The position numbers and the translations under genes were made by a program. A DNA stretch of 64,000 nucleotides from Pseudochrobactrum asaccharolyticum (GTDB lineage: Bacteria; Pseudomonadota; Alphaproteobacteria; Rhizobiales; Rhizobiaceae): assembly GCF_003314995.1 (NCBI RefSeq), contig NZ_QNRH01000006.1:1-64000 (forward strand), given 5' to 3'. Shown in pieces: positions 47,663-58,189 of this stretch. Each line of letters begins with the position of its first letter. Positions within the stretch are counted from its first letter, which is position 1. A model generated the notes under the pieces. It did not search any database and was not told the DNA's origin. It worked only from the letters and a program-made list of their open reading frames with translations.

Positions 47663-48316
47663 TTAAGCAATCGACTGACCGGTTTTTGCCCAGTCTGCCA
47701 GAAATGCTTCAAGACCCTTGTCTGTCAGCGGATGCTTGACGAGAGCTTTCAGCGTGGCTGGTGGTGCAGTGATAACGTCAGCGCCGATCAGTGCAGCTTC
47801 TTTAACGTGATTAACAGTACGTACCGAAGCAGCCAGAATCTGGGTTTCAAACGCGAAGTTATCGAAAATGGTGCGGATTTCACCAATCAGATCCATACCG
47901 TTCAGGCCGATATCATCGAGACGGCCGATGAATGGTGATACATAAGTTGCACCGGCTTTTGCAGCCAGCAGTGCCTGATTGGCGGAGAAGCACAGGGTCA
48001 CATTGGTCTCATGGCCATCGGAAGTCAGTGCTTTACAGGCTTTCAGACCATCCAGTGTCAGTGGCAGCTTGATGCAGATATTGTCGGCGATTTTCGCCAG
48101 AACAGCTGCTTCTTTCATCATGCCGGCATAGTCAGTTGCTGTAACTTCTGCAGAAACAGGACCTTTGACGATCGAGCAAATTTCTTTCGTCACTTCAAGA
48201 ATGTTGCCACCGGACTTCAGGATCAACGATGGATTGGTGGTAACGCCGTCAACCAGTCCCAGATCATTGAGTTCACGGATGTCTTTAACATCGGCGGTAT
48301 CCACAAAGAATTTCAT
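47663..48316 (-). CDS. tal: transaldolase / fructose-6-phosphate aldolase family (TalC type)
   Basis: Schiff-base aldolase of sugar-phosphate metabolism. The 217-residue product begins [31 protein letters not shown], with the catalytic lysine in ICIKLPLT and the [34 protein letters not shown] segment. The latter matches small TalC transaldolases better than E. coli FsaA. The ATG is followed immediately by this conserved start; GGAGGATAAGCTGAA precedes it. It is divergent from priA, a common Hyphomicrobiales pair. Confidence 0.94.
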   Translation of the reverse strand: MKFFVDTADVKDIRELNDLGLVDGVTTNPSLILKSGGNILEVTKEICSIVKGPVSAEVTATDYAGMMKEAAVLAKIADNICIKLPLTLDGLKACKALTSDGHETNVTLCFSANQALLAAKAGATYVSPFIGRLDDIGLNGMDLIGEIRTIFDNFAFETQILAASVRTVNHVKEAALIGADVITAPPATLKALVKHPLTDKGLEAFLADWAKTGQSIA

Positions 48317-48513
48317 TTCAGCTTATCCTCCGTAATGGGTTTGCTGTACAGACGGGATTATACCCGACAAAGATAGGTCTGTTTACCGTATATTTCTATA
48401 AATCGGAACTGTCTTTGATAAATAAGCATGTGCACAGCAATAATTGAATTCGCAGGCCGTTTGCGCTTAAGTGCGCCTGCTCCTCAAATACCGGAAATGA
48501 TCAGGATACTCTT

Positions 48514-50703
48514 TTGAACGGGAAAACAGAGATAAAGACGCGCCGTGTTGTTCCGGTTCTCGTACCGATGCCAGCGGAGCGTCCCTACAGCTATCTGGTT
48601 CCTGATGATATGGACGTTCAGGCTGGTTCAATTGTGCGCGTGCCACTGGGGCCGCGTGAGGTTGCCGGTATTGTCACCGACGATGCCAGCGATCAGGTTG
48701 ATCCTAAAAAGCTGAAATCTATCCTGCATGTGTTTGACTGCCCGCTTATAAGCCGCGATATGCTGCGCTTTATCCGCTGGACGGCTGATTATACGCTGTC
48801 GCCTCCGGGTATGGTGGCGCGCATGGTGTTGCGTGCACCAGCTGCTTTTGATCCCGAGCCTTTTATTCCGGGCTTGCGCTATATCGGCGGCAAGGTCGAA
48901 CGACTGACTGCCGCGCGTGAGAAAGTGCTGGAGGTTGCCAATAATGGTCTGAGTTGGACCAAGTCCGGCCTTGCCCATGCGGCAGGGGTTTCCGGCAGTG
49001 TGGTTGAAGGGCTTAAAGCGCAGGGACTGTTCGAAGAGGTGATGATCCCGCCGCCGCCGGTGGTCGGTGAACCTGATCCGTTTTACGGGCAGGCGGATCT
49101 GTCTGAAGATCAGCAGGCCGCAGCACAATGTCTGGTCGAGGCGGTAGAAGAAGATGCCTATTCGGTCTCGCTGCTGCATGGTGTAACCGGCTCCGGTAAG
49201 ACAGAAGTCTATTTTGAAGCGGTGGCGCGTGCGGTTGAGCTGGGCAAACAGGTTTTGATCCTGCTGCCGGAAATTGCGCTGACCCAACAATTTCTCGATC
49301 GTTTTGAAAGCCGCTTTGGTACACGTCCGGCGGAGTGGCATTCCGATCTGGCACCACGCCAAAGAGAGCGTGTCTGGCGACAGATTGCAGAAGGCACAGT
49401 CAAGGTTGTTGCGGGTGCACGCTCCGCATTGTTTTTGCCCTTTGCCAATCCGGGGCTGATCATTGTCGATGAAGAGCATGACCCTGCCTATAAGCAGGAA
49501 GACCGCGTCTTTTATAATGCGCGTGATATGGCAGTGGTGCGCGGCTCTATCGGCAAATTTGCGGTTATTTTGGCATCTGCCACGCCGTCCATTGAGAGTC
49601 TGGTCAATGCTAATCAGGGGCGTTACCGCTATGTGCCGTTGCAGGGGCGTTATGCCGATGCAGCTTTGCCGGATTTGAAGCCCCTTGATATGCGCCGTTC
49701 GCCGCCTGTGGCAGGGCGGTTTTTGTCGCCTGCTTTAACAGAGGCCGTCGGGCAGGTTTTGCAACGTAAAGAACAGGCTTTGCTGTTTCTCAACCGTCGT
49801 GGCTATGCGCCACTAACTTTGTGCCGTGTCTGCGGGCATCGTTTTCAATGTCCGGACTGTTCAAGCTGGCTGGTTGAGCACCGTTTCCGTGGCCAGTTGA
49901 TGTGCCATCAATGCGGTTATCACGAGAAAAGTCCGGATGCCTGCCCGTCCTGTGGCGCACTGGATCATCTGGTGGCTTGCGGGCCGGGCGTAGAGCGTAT
50001 TGCGGAAGAAGCAGCGGCAACTTTTCCGGATGCACGTATTATCGTCCTGTCGTCTGATATGGCTGGTGGCGTGACGCGCTTGCGCATGGAGATGGAGGCG
50101 ATTGCCAAAGGGGAGGCCGATATTGTGATTGGTACGCAGCTGGTCGCCAAAGGGCATAACTTCCCGCTGATTACGCTTGTCGGGGTGATTGATGCTGATC
50201 TCGGCCTTGCCAATGGTGATCCGCGTGCCGCTGAGCGCACATTCCAGCTGCTCAATCAGGTGACAGGCCGCGCAGGACGCACGGGGCGTAAAAGTGTCGG
50301 TTTGATTCAGACCTATCAGCCGGATCATCCGGTACTGAAAGCCATTATCGCCGGTGATGCGCAGGCTTTCTATGAGCGTGAAATTGACGAGCGCCAGCGC
50401 GGAATGCTGCCGCCATTCGGACGACTGGCAGCGCTGATTATCTCAGCCGACAGCAGGGCAGAGGCAGAGAGCCATGCACGTGCATTGCGGCGTGCAGCGC
50501 CGAGAGACGGTGATATTGAAGTGCTTGGGCCCGCGGAAGCGCCATTGGCGGTGATTCGCGGCAGACATCGTTTCCGCTTGCTAGTGCAGGGCTCAAAGCG
50601 TTCGGATATCCAGTCCTATCTGCGGGCTTTGCTGCAGGCTGCGCCTAAAGCACGCGGCTCCTTACGTGTTCAGGTTGATATCGACCCGCAAAGCTTTCTG
50701 TAA
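48514..50703 (+). CDS. priA: primosomal replication protein N' (helicase)
   Basis: DEAH-family 3'-5' helicase that restarts stalled replication forks. The 729-residue product has the N-terminal 3'-DNA-binding domain, Walker A GVTGSGKTEVY (about 225), IIVDEEHDPAYKQED, and the zinc-binding cysteine clusters CRVCGHRFQCPDCSSW and CHQCGYHEKSPDACPSCGA. C-terminal helicase motifs include GRAGRTGRKSVGLIQT. It starts with TTG. No start codon closer to a ribosome site was found. Confidence 0.96.
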   Translation: MNGKTEIKTRRVVPVLVPMPAERPYSYLVPDDMDVQAGSIVRVPLGPREVAGIVTDDASDQVDPKKLKSILHVFDCPLISRDMLRFIRWTADYTLSPPGMVARMVLRAPAAFDPEPFIPGLRYIGGKVERLTAAREKVLEVANNGLSWTKSGLAHAAGVSGSVVEGLKAQGLFEEVMIPPPPVVGEPDPFYGQADLSEDQQAAAQCLVEAVEEDAYSVSLLHGVTGSGKTEVYFEAVARAVELGKQVLILLPEIALTQQFLDRFESRFGTRPAEWHSDLAPRQRERVWRQIAEGTVKVVAGARSALFLPFANPGLIIVDEEHDPAYKQEDRVFYNARDMAVVRGSIGKFAVILASATPSIESLVNANQGRYRYVPLQGRYADAALPDLKPLDMRRSPPVAGRFLSPALTEAVGQVLQRKEQALLFLNRRGYAPLTLCRVCGHRFQCPDCSSWLVEHRFRGQLMCHQCGYHEKSPDACPSCGALDHLVACGPGVERIAEEAAATFPDARIIVLSSDMAGGVTRLRMEMEAIAKGEADIVIGTQLVAKGHNFPLITLVGVIDADLGLANGDPRAAERTFQLLNQVTGRAGRTGRKSVGLIQTYQPDHPVLKAIIAGDAQAFYEREIDERQRGMLPPFGRLAALIISADSRAEAESHARALRRAAPRDGDIEVLGPAEAPLAVIRGRHRFRLLVQGSKRSDIQSYLRALLQAAPKARGSLRVQVDIDPQSFL

Positions 50704-50875
50704 TCGCAGTTTTATGATTGGCTAAAGGAATGGTTCTGTTGTTGTAAGCGGCTCCGGTGCGTGTTGTCGCAGATAATTTTGCTTTTCATGGTTGCAACTC
50801 AGGAATATAGCTCATTCAATGTGTTATGTCTGATGATATTCAAAAACGCATATCCGCAATTTAAAGAGGTGCAGC

Positions 50876-51265
50876 GTGGCATTTTATCTACCTACAAGTC
50901 AGGGCGAATGGCTGGCATGGTCTGTGGCTGTTATTACCTTGCTTTTCGGGCTTTTGCTGATGTTTGCACCGGGGATTTCGCTGAAAATCCTGCGTCTGAG
51001 TGCGCCTGATCTTCGCCCGCATGCCTTGTCATCTGTGCGGGCAACAATGGCTGGTCCCTATATCGGGCTTGGTGTTGCATGCCTGCTGTTTGCGCAGCCG
51101 TTTTTGTGGATGGCGCTGGGCTGTGTCTGGGGCTTTGTGCTTTTCGGCCGTTTGATTTCGATGATGTCGGATAAAACCAACAGTTTTTATAACTGGATTG
51201 CAGCCCTGATTGAGTTGATGCTGGCTGCGGGTCCGCTGCTTTTTGCGTTTGGTTTTGTCGCCTGA
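50876..51265 (+). CDS. four-helix membrane protein, DUF4345-like
   Basis: A 129-residue protein with four hydrophobic segments at about 13-33, 55-73, 75-92 and 107-127. The pattern RATMAGPYIGLGVACLLFAQPFLW followed by GRLISMMSDK resembles DUF4345 proteins. The function is unknown. The GTG start is supported by AAAGAGGT upstream. It stands alone between priA and the ATP synthase operon. Confidence 0.7.
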   Translation: MAFYLPTSQGEWLAWSVAVITLLFGLLLMFAPGISLKILRLSAPDLRPHALSSVRATMAGPYIGLGVACLLFAQPFLWMALGCVWGFVLFGRLISMMSDKTNSFYNWIAALIELMLAAGPLLFAFGFVA

Positions 51266-51816
51266 CTTTTGTTGCCGGTCAGGATTTCGCAGAATCTGTC
51301 AGCGGGCGCTGTAATATTTATGCTCCCTGACAGTCTGTGGGAATCAGTTGTGACTGAATTATCTTCTTCGATAAAAATCTGAGTTATGAGCATAATTTTG
51401 CCGGAATTCGGCAAATGGTTAGCGAAATGCCTGTTTGCGTCATCCGGCACCTTCATGACAAGAATATTGCCGGATTATTTAATCTAACATATTGTTATAA
51501 CTTGATATTTTTACATATTCTTATTTTTGTCAGGTTGACGTTCCCGTCAGCTTTGTCGCACTTTCTCCGTGAGAAGCATCAAAATAGCACTGTAAAGCGC
51601 ATGAAACGGCGGGATTCGCGTGTTGCGAGTCCTGATTGTCTATGCTAGACGGCTTTCGAATTTCAATGCAGTCAGGCGGGCCGTCCGCAGGGCACAGATG
51701 GCGGTGCAAATCGGCACTTCATCGGGGGGTATTGAAAAACATCAATAAAATCGCTGTTTTTTGCACGGATAAACTGTGCGGTCAAAACAGGGTTTCAACC
51801 AAGAGAGTTGGGTTTC
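51266..51816. other. long intergenic region upstream of the ATP synthase operon
   Basis: About 550 bases with no supportable gene or known repeat family. The first half is AT-rich. A small GACG-TTCC-CGTC hairpin lies near 51537. The operon promoter should lie here, but no clear TTGAC/CTATAT pair with correct spacing was found. Confidence 0.5.
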
Positions 51817-52377
51817 GTGACAGGATCGTCTTCGCTCATTTCCGGTGTTGCTCAGCGCTATGCTGGATCTCTGTTTGATCTGGCGCTTGAGGCTAAATCC
51901 GTTGCTCAGGTGGAGAAAGATCTTGGCCGTATTGAGGCTATGATCAATGAGAGCGAAGATCTTCGCCGCCTGATCAATAGCCCGGTCTTCTCCACTGAAG
52001 ATCAGCTCCAGGCAATTTCCGCAGTGGCTGACAAAGCCGGTATTTCCGGTCTGGTCGGCAATTTTCTGCGCGTTGTAGCCGGTAACCGCCGGCTGTTCGT
52101 ACTGCCAGGTATGATCAAAGCATTTTATCTGATCGCCGCTGAAAGCCGCGGTGAAGTTGCAGCTGATGTAACTTCCGTGCGTGAGCTGACGCAGGCGCAG
52201 CAAACTGAATTGAAGGCGACGCTGAAGAGTGTGGCCGGCAAGGACGTGACAATCAATGTCACTGTCGATCCGTCGATTCTTGGCGGTCTCATTGTGAAGC
52301 TGGGATCGCGTCAGATTGACACTTCCCTTCGCACTAAACTTTCTTCTCTTAAGCTTGCACTGAAAGAGGTCGGCTGA
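51817..52377 (+). CDS. atpH: ATP synthase F1 subunit delta
   Basis: Peripheral-stalk subunit linking F1 to the b subunits of FO. The 186-residue product begins [27 protein letters not shown] and ends with the conserved [22 protein letters not shown] segment. The GTG start matches the family length; the frame starts 3 codons earlier. Its stop overlaps the atpA start by one base (TGATG), indicating coupling. The FO genes are elsewhere, as usual in alphaproteobacteria. Confidence 0.96.
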   Translation: MTGSSSLISGVAQRYAGSLFDLALEAKSVAQVEKDLGRIEAMINESEDLRRLINSPVFSTEDQLQAISAVADKAGISGLVGNFLRVVAGNRRLFVLPGMIKAFYLIAAESRGEVAADVTSVRELTQAQQTELKATLKSVAGKDVTINVTVDPSILGGLIVKLGSRQIDTSLRTKLSSLKLALKEVG

Positions 52378-53906
52378 TGGACATCCGCGCTGCGGAAATT
52401 TCCGCAATTCTGAAAGAGCAAATCAAGAATTTTGGCCAGGAGGCAGAAGTCTCCGAAGTTGGTCAGGTTCTTTCCGTTGGTGACGGTATCGCCCGTGTAT
52501 ACGGTCTGGACAATGTTCAGGCCGGTGAAATGGTCGAATTTCCGGGTGGCATCCGCGGTATGGCGCTCAACCTTGAAAGCGACAACGTTGGTGTTGTTAT
52601 TTTCGGTTCTGACCGTGACATTAAAGAAGGCGACACCGTTAAACGGACCGGCGCCATCGTTGACGTTCCAGTCGGTCCTGGCCTGCTCGGCCGCGTGGTT
52701 GATGCTCTTGGTAACCCGATCGACGGCAAAGGCCCGATCGTTGGTGTAGAGCGTCGCCGTGTAGACGTTAAAGCTCCTGGTATCATTCCGCGTAAATCGG
52801 TTCACGAACCGATGTCGACAGGTCTGAAATCCATTGATGCTCTTATCCCTGTTGGTCGTGGTCAGCGCGAGCTGGTCATCGGTGACCGTCAGACAGGTAA
52901 GACCGCAATCATTCTCGATACCTTCCTTAACCAGAAGCCTATCCACGATAACGGTCCTGACAAAGATAAGCTGTATTGCATTTACGTTGCTATCGGTCAG
53001 AAGCGTTCGACTGTTGCTCAGTTCGTTAAAGTGCTCGAAGAGCGCGGCGCTCTGGAATATTCGGTTGTTATTGCTGCAACCGCTTCCGATGCTGCTCCTC
53101 TGCAGTATCTGGCTCCGTTCACAGGCTGTGCAATCGGTGAATATTTCCGCGATAACGGCCAGCACGCTCTGATCGGTTATGATGACCTTTCCAAGCAGGC
53201 TGTTGCTTATCGTCAGATGTCCCTGCTGCTGCGTCGTCCTCCGGGCCGTGAAGCGTACCCAGGTGACGTATTCTATCTTCACTCCCGTCTTCTCGAGCGT
53301 TCGGCTAAGCTGAATGACGAACTCGGTGCAGGTTCTTTGACCGCTCTGCCGGTTATTGAAACTCAGGGTGGTGACGTTTCCGCGTTTATTCCGACCAACG
53401 TGATTTCGATTACAGACGGTCAGATCTTCCTTGAAACCAACCTTTTCCACCAGGGTATTCGTCCTGCTGTTAACGTTGGTCTGTCGGTTTCCCGCGTTGG
53501 TTCTGCCGCTCAGATTAAAGCGATGAAACAGGTTGCCGGTTCGATTAAGGGTGAGCTCGCTCAGTATCGTGAAATGGCTGCGTTTGCGCAGTTCGGTTCC
53601 GATCTGGATGCTGCAACCCAGCGTCTACTCAACCGCGGTGCACGTTTGACTGAACTGCTCAAGCAGCCACAGTTCTCGCCGCTGAAGACCGAAGAGCAGG
53701 TTGCTGTGATCTTCGCCGGTGTTAACGGTTACCTCGATAAGCTGGCTGTTAATCAGGTCGGTAAATTTGAAGCCGGTCTTCTGGCATCGCTGCGCAACGA
53801 GCACAAAGATGTGCTGGATGCGATCCGCGATCAGAAGGCAATCAGCGACGAAATCAAGGGCAAACTCAAGGCAGCTATCGACGCTTTCGCCAAGAACTTT
53901 GCTTGA
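52377..53906 (+). CDS. atpA: ATP synthase F1 subunit alpha
   Basis: Non-catalytic nucleotide-binding subunit of F1. The 509-residue product has the P-loop [11 protein letters not shown] (about 169), the [15 protein letters not shown] signature and a normal length. N-terminal [12 protein letters not shown] binds delta. It starts inside the atpH stop codon. Confidence 0.98.
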   Translation: MDIRAAEISAILKEQIKNFGQEAEVSEVGQVLSVGDGIARVYGLDNVQAGEMVEFPGGIRGMALNLESDNVGVVIFGSDRDIKEGDTVKRTGAIVDVPVGPGLLGRVVDALGNPIDGKGPIVGVERRRVDVKAPGIIPRKSVHEPMSTGLKSIDALIPVGRGQRELVIGDRQTGKTAIILDTFLNQKPIHDNGPDKDKLYCIYVAIGQKRSTVAQFVKVLEERGALEYSVVIAATASDAAPLQYLAPFTGCAIGEYFRDNGQHALIGYDDLSKQAVAYRQMSLLLRRPPGREAYPGDVFYLHSRLLERSAKLNDELGAGSLTALPVIETQGGDVSAFIPTNVISITDGQIFLETNLFHQGIRPAVNVGLSVSRVGSAAQIKAMKQVAGSIKGELAQYREMAAFAQFGSDLDAATQRLLNRGARLTELLKQPQFSPLKTEEQVAVIFAGVNGYLDKLAVNQVGKFEAGLLASLRNEHKDVLDAIRDQKAISDEIKGKLKAAIDAFAKNFA

Positions 53907-53928
53907 TTAACTCTGACGGGATGAACGG

Positions 53929-54807
53929 ATGCCTTCACTAAAGGATCTGAGAAACCGTATCGCCTCGGTTAAGGCGACGCAGAAAATTACCAAGGCGATG
54001 CAAATGGTCGCCGCGGCAAAACTGCGTCGTGCCCAGGAAGCAGCCGAAGCGGCACGGCCGTATTCTCAGCGGATGAGTGCAGTTCTGGCCAATATTGCCC
54101 AGAATGTAAGCGGTGATGATGCACCGAAACTGATGGCGGGTACCGGTAAAGACGATGTGCATTTGCTCATCGTCGCAACCGCGGAACGTGGTCTGTGCGG
54201 TGGTTTCAACTCGCAGATCGCACGTCTCGCCCGTGAACATGCCCGCCAGTTGCTGGCACAGGGTAAGACAGTAAAAATCATTACTGTCGGTAAAAAAGGT
54301 GCGGATATTCTGCGTCGCGACTTTGGTGGACAGATCATTGATCATGTCGACCTGCGTGAAGTGAAGCAGATTGGTTTCACCAATGCCGACCAGATCGGTC
54401 GCAAACTGATCGCGCTTTTCAACAAAGGCGAGTTCGACGTTGCGACACTGTTCTACTCGCAGTTCAAGTCGGTGATCAATCAGGTTCCGACAGCTCAGCA
54501 GCTTATTCCGGCTTCAGCCGGTGATGCTGGGGAAGCGGTTTCTGCAGGTGGTGCGATCTACGAATATGAGCCGGATGCGGCTGCTATTCTCGATGATCTT
54601 CTGCCGCGCAACATTTCTGTCCAGATTTTCAGCGCTTTGCTTGAAAATGTGGCCGGTGAAATGGGCGCAAAGATGAGCGCGATGGATAACGCAACGCGTA
54701 ACGCTGGTGACATGATCAACAAGCTGTCGATCACATATAACCGTCAGCGTCAGGCTCAGATCACCACAGAACTGATTGAAATTATTGCGGGCGCGGAAGC
54801 GCTCTAA
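53929..54807 (+). CDS. atpG: ATP synthase F1 subunit gamma
   Basis: Central rotor shaft. The 292-residue product starts [36 protein letters not shown] and ends in the conserved helix [42 protein letters not shown]. It lies 22 bases after atpA. Confidence 0.97.
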   Translation: MPSLKDLRNRIASVKATQKITKAMQMVAAAKLRRAQEAAEAARPYSQRMSAVLANIAQNVSGDDAPKLMAGTGKDDVHLLIVATAERGLCGGFNSQIARLAREHARQLLAQGKTVKIITVGKKGADILRRDFGGQIIDHVDLREVKQIGFTNADQIGRKLIALFNKGEFDVATLFYSQFKSVINQVPTAQQLIPASAGDAGEAVSAGGAIYEYEPDAAAILDDLLPRNISVQIFSALLENVAGEMGAKMSAMDNATRNAGDMINKLSITYNRQRQAQITTELIEIIAGAEAL

Positions 54808-54818
54808 TCGGAAGGTAA

Positions 54819-56306
<1,488 letters not shown>

Positions 56307-56314
56307 TGTGATTG

Positions 56315-56340
56315 GTCAGGCAGACTTTGGTCTGCCTGAC
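56315..56340 (+). promoter_or_regulatory. strong hairpin in the atpD-atpC gap
   Basis: Perfect 11-bp stem GTCAGGCAGAC / GTCTGCCTGAC with a TTTG loop, followed by TGTTCTCT and not a clean T run. It lies 8 bases after the atpD stop in an unusually long 183-base gap. It may act as a partial terminator or RNA-processing block that sets subunit stoichiometry. Confidence 0.6.
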
Positions 56341-56489
56341 TGTTCTCTCAACAGTTTGCAGGCATAGCCTCACTTTTGAGATATAATTTCGCAGCGTATT
56401 TCCGTTTATTGTGATTGACCGCTGAACTATTGAATTCAACGCCGGAACGCCGCGAATGCGGACAGGTTCAGGGATTTTGAGTGAGAAAC

Positions 56490-56897
56490 ATGGCTGGAAC
56501 CTTCAAATTTGAACTGGTATCACCGGAACGTCTTCTGCTTTCTGCTGAAGTCAGCGAAGTGGTAATTCCTGGCAGCGAAGGCTACCTGACTGTTCTGGCC
56601 GGTCACGCTCCTTTGATGACCACTATCATTCCTGGTAAGGTTACTGTGAAGACTGCGGATGGTAAAAGCGATGCTTATATCGTCTTCGGCGGCTTTGCTG
56701 ATATCACACCGGAAGGTTGCTCTTTGCTGGCAGAATCCGCACTTCATATTGATGAAATCAAGCGTGAAGATATTGCGGCTCGTATTGAGCATGCTCGTAA
56801 GCTTGTTGATGATGCATCCTCTGCGGAACACCGCACCAAGGCAGAAATGTTCTTGCATCAGCTGACAACTCTGGAAGGCGCAATTCTGCCTGCATAA
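56490..56897 (+). CDS. atpC: ATP synthase F1 subunit epsilon
   Basis: Rotor subunit that inhibits ATP hydrolysis. The 135-residue product starts MAGTFKFELVSPERLLLSAEVSEVVIPGSEGYLTVLAGHAPLMTT and ends with a helical hairpin region (HARKLVDDASSAEHRTKAEMFLHQLTTLEGAI). The ATG matches the Brucella-type start; a GTG three codons earlier is less likely. It is followed by a strong terminator. Confidence 0.95.
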   Translation: MAGTFKFELVSPERLLLSAEVSEVVIPGSEGYLTVLAGHAPLMTTIIPGKVTVKTADGKSDAYIVFGGFADITPEGCSLLAESALHIDEIKREDIAARIEHARKLVDDASSAEHRTKAEMFLHQLTTLEGAILPA

Positions 56898-56920
56898 GTC
56901 AGAGACGCATCCGATATTTA

Positions 56921-56954
56921 AAAAAACCGCGATAGAAATATCGCGGTTTTTTTA
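56921..56954. terminator. terminator of the ATP synthase operon
   Basis: AAAAACCGCGATA-GAAA-TATCGCGGTTTTTTT, perfect 13-bp stem with a T run; A-rich on the other side, so it can also serve the convergent small gene. Confidence 0.94.
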
Positions 56955-56980
56955 TGCCTGAAATACAAGCTTCTTGGCGA

Positions 56981-57127
56981 CTAGTTTTGCTCAATGGAGA
57001 CGCCTTGCTCGTCGATTTTGAGCTCAACACCCTTCGGCTTGGATTCTTCTCTGTAGGTATAGATAGAAAAGCCGGCAATAATCACGAGCAATGCGCCGAG
57101 CAGAATATAAAGGCTGTTCTTATTCAT
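56981..57127 (-). CDS. 48-residue single-pass membrane protein
   Basis: MNKNSLYILLGALLVIIAGFSIYTYREESKP... is one transmembrane helix (about residues 5-23) followed by a short, mainly charged periplasmic or cytoplasmic tail containing GVELKIDEQGVSIEQN. GGAGGTTCT directly precedes the ATG, strong support for translation. Family unknown to me. It lies 70 bases downstream of the DUF883-like gene and may share its stress promoter. Confidence 0.8.
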   Translation of the reverse strand: MNKNSLYILLGALLVIIAGFSIYTYREESKPKGVELKIDEQGVSIEQN

Positions 57128-57154
57128 AGAACCTCCGTGTTCATATTCAGGTGT

Positions 57155-57179
57155 AGGCAGCCTGTGTGACAGGCTGCCT
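57155..57179. promoter_or_regulatory. perfect hairpin between two small envelope genes
   Basis: AGGCAGCCTGT-GTG-ACAGGCTGCCT: 11 perfect pairs, no T run on either strand. It could be a transcription pause, processing or mRNA-stability element between the DUF883-like gene and the 48-residue gene. Confidence 0.6.
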
Positions 57180-57197
57180 GATAACTGATGAAGTTGC

Positions 57198-57497
57198 TTA
57201 GCGGCGAGCCAGCAGTGCAAGTACCAAACCGATACCTGCTACGACCGCTGCGGTTGCCAGCGGATTTTCACGGGCGGTCTCGGATACAGCCTGAGCCTGA
57301 TGCCGGACTTCACGGGCAGCGACACGGCCACGTTTACGTAATGTTTCGTAGGTATCTGACGCACTGTCACGCGCATCATCGTAAAGTGCAGATCCTTGCT
57401 CGGATAATTTTTTGGTTACTGAAGCCAGTTCTTTTTTCAGTTCCGCAATCTGATCTTCAAATGTCTTTTCTGCATCATTACGCAGTTTGCTAGCCAT
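57198..57497 (-). CDS. DUF883 / ElaB-like membrane-anchored protein
   Basis: A 99-residue protein. An amphipathic coiled-coil region (DAEKTFEDQIAELKKELASVTKKLSEQ) is followed by a helix-rich ARDSASDTYETLRKR segment and a C-terminal hydrophobic anchor NPLATAAVVAGIGLVLALLARR. Such ElaB/YqjD-like proteins are tail-anchored in the inner membrane, and some bind ribosomes in stationary phase. AAGGAGATCAGC precedes the ATG. A sigma-EcfG-type promoter lies 67 bases upstream. Confidence 0.88.
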   Translation of the reverse strand: MASKLRNDAEKTFEDQIAELKKELASVTKKLSEQGSALYDDARDSASDTYETLRKRGRVAAREVRHQAQAVSETARENPLATAAVVAGIGLVLALLARR

Positions 57498-57563
57498 GCT
57501 GATCTCCTTATTGCATCTTTTTCGACCGGAAGATGGTGTCTCCGGTCAGATTTTCAAAGAGAT

Positions 57564-57588
57564 AACGCTGCAGATGGGAATAAGTTCC
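57564..57588 (-). promoter_or_regulatory. general-stress (sigma EcfG) type promoter
   Basis: On the minus strand GGAAC, a 16-base spacer, then CGTT: an exact match to the EcfG consensus GGAAC-N16/17-CGTT. Transcription would start about 57555, some 58 bases before the DUF883-like start codon. Confidence 0.7.
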
Positions 57589-57630
57589 CGCTTCGCGATA
57601 AGTGTGCGTAATGATTATTCAGGCGCAGTT

Positions 57631-58080
57631 TCAATCAGCTTGTAATCGTGTCGAGCAGGGATCAATAACGACGCCATTATCAAAACGATTGGTCAGCATA
57701 CCGCTGACCTCAACCTGATCACCGGCTTTCAGGGCGCTGTTGTCATATTCAAGGCAAATGACCTGTAGTTTTTGATCGGGGCAGAGTTCAGTGACGGCGA
57801 TAGGGTCATTCTGATGTACGGCTTTGACCTTGGCACGCAGTGTGATTTCCGGCCATTGCTCTGATGATTTGTCCCATTTTTCTGAAAGAGCACCAATCGT
57901 CTTGCAACTGGTGACGACAGGGCCTTGGTAATCACTGTCCGGCGTCTCAGAAAAGCCGGTGGTAACAGAGAGAAACAGAATACAAGTGGCAGAAAAAGCT
58001 TTGCTGTAAAAAAGCGGATTTACAGCGGTTCCAGTAGGACTGAATCGTAGGAACCGCTGTAACTTTTTGTTTTTACGCAT
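57631..58080 (-). CDS. predicted secreted protein with repeat-derived N-terminus
   Basis: A 149-residue frame. Its mature part (DYQGPVVTSCKTIGALSEKW... to ...GVVIDPCSTRLQAD) looks like a small periplasmic OB-fold-type protein with four cysteines. A hydrophobic segment ATCILFLSVTTGFS suggests a signal peptide. No ATG, GTG or TTG occurs in frame between this segment and the upstream repeat. The only usable starts are therefore the ATG at 58080 or at 58131, both made by or lying in family A repeat sequence (MRKNKKLQRF...). Either the repeat now supplies the N-terminus, or it has replaced the true start and the gene is impaired. Family not recognised. Confidence 0.6.
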   Translation of the reverse strand: MRKNKKLQRFLRFSPTGTAVNPLFYSKAFSATCILFLSVTTGFSETPDSDYQGPVVTSCKTIGALSEKWDKSSEQWPEITLRAKVKAVHQNDPIAVTELCPDQKLQVICLEYDNSALKAGDQVEVSGMLTNRFDNGVVIDPCSTRLQAD

Positions 58081-58125
58081 TATCCGACGCAAAACCGCTT
58101 CACACTTTTGCTGGAAATGCTCTAA
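58021..58125 (-). repeat. dispersed palindromic repeat, family A (copy 3)
   Basis: Read on the minus strand: AGAGCATTTCCAGCAAAAGT, GAAGCGGTTTTGCG, ATAATGCGTAAAAACAAA, AGTTACAGCGGTTCC, then GGAACCGCTGTA. It is the same long form as 47484-47586, with AGCGGTTCC/GGAACCGCT as closing stem. Confidence 0.88.
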
Positions 58126-58189
58126 AATCATAATACTGCCTATAAACCTTTTCTGCGAGAAACAGGCTTATCGGCATGAAATACGGCAC

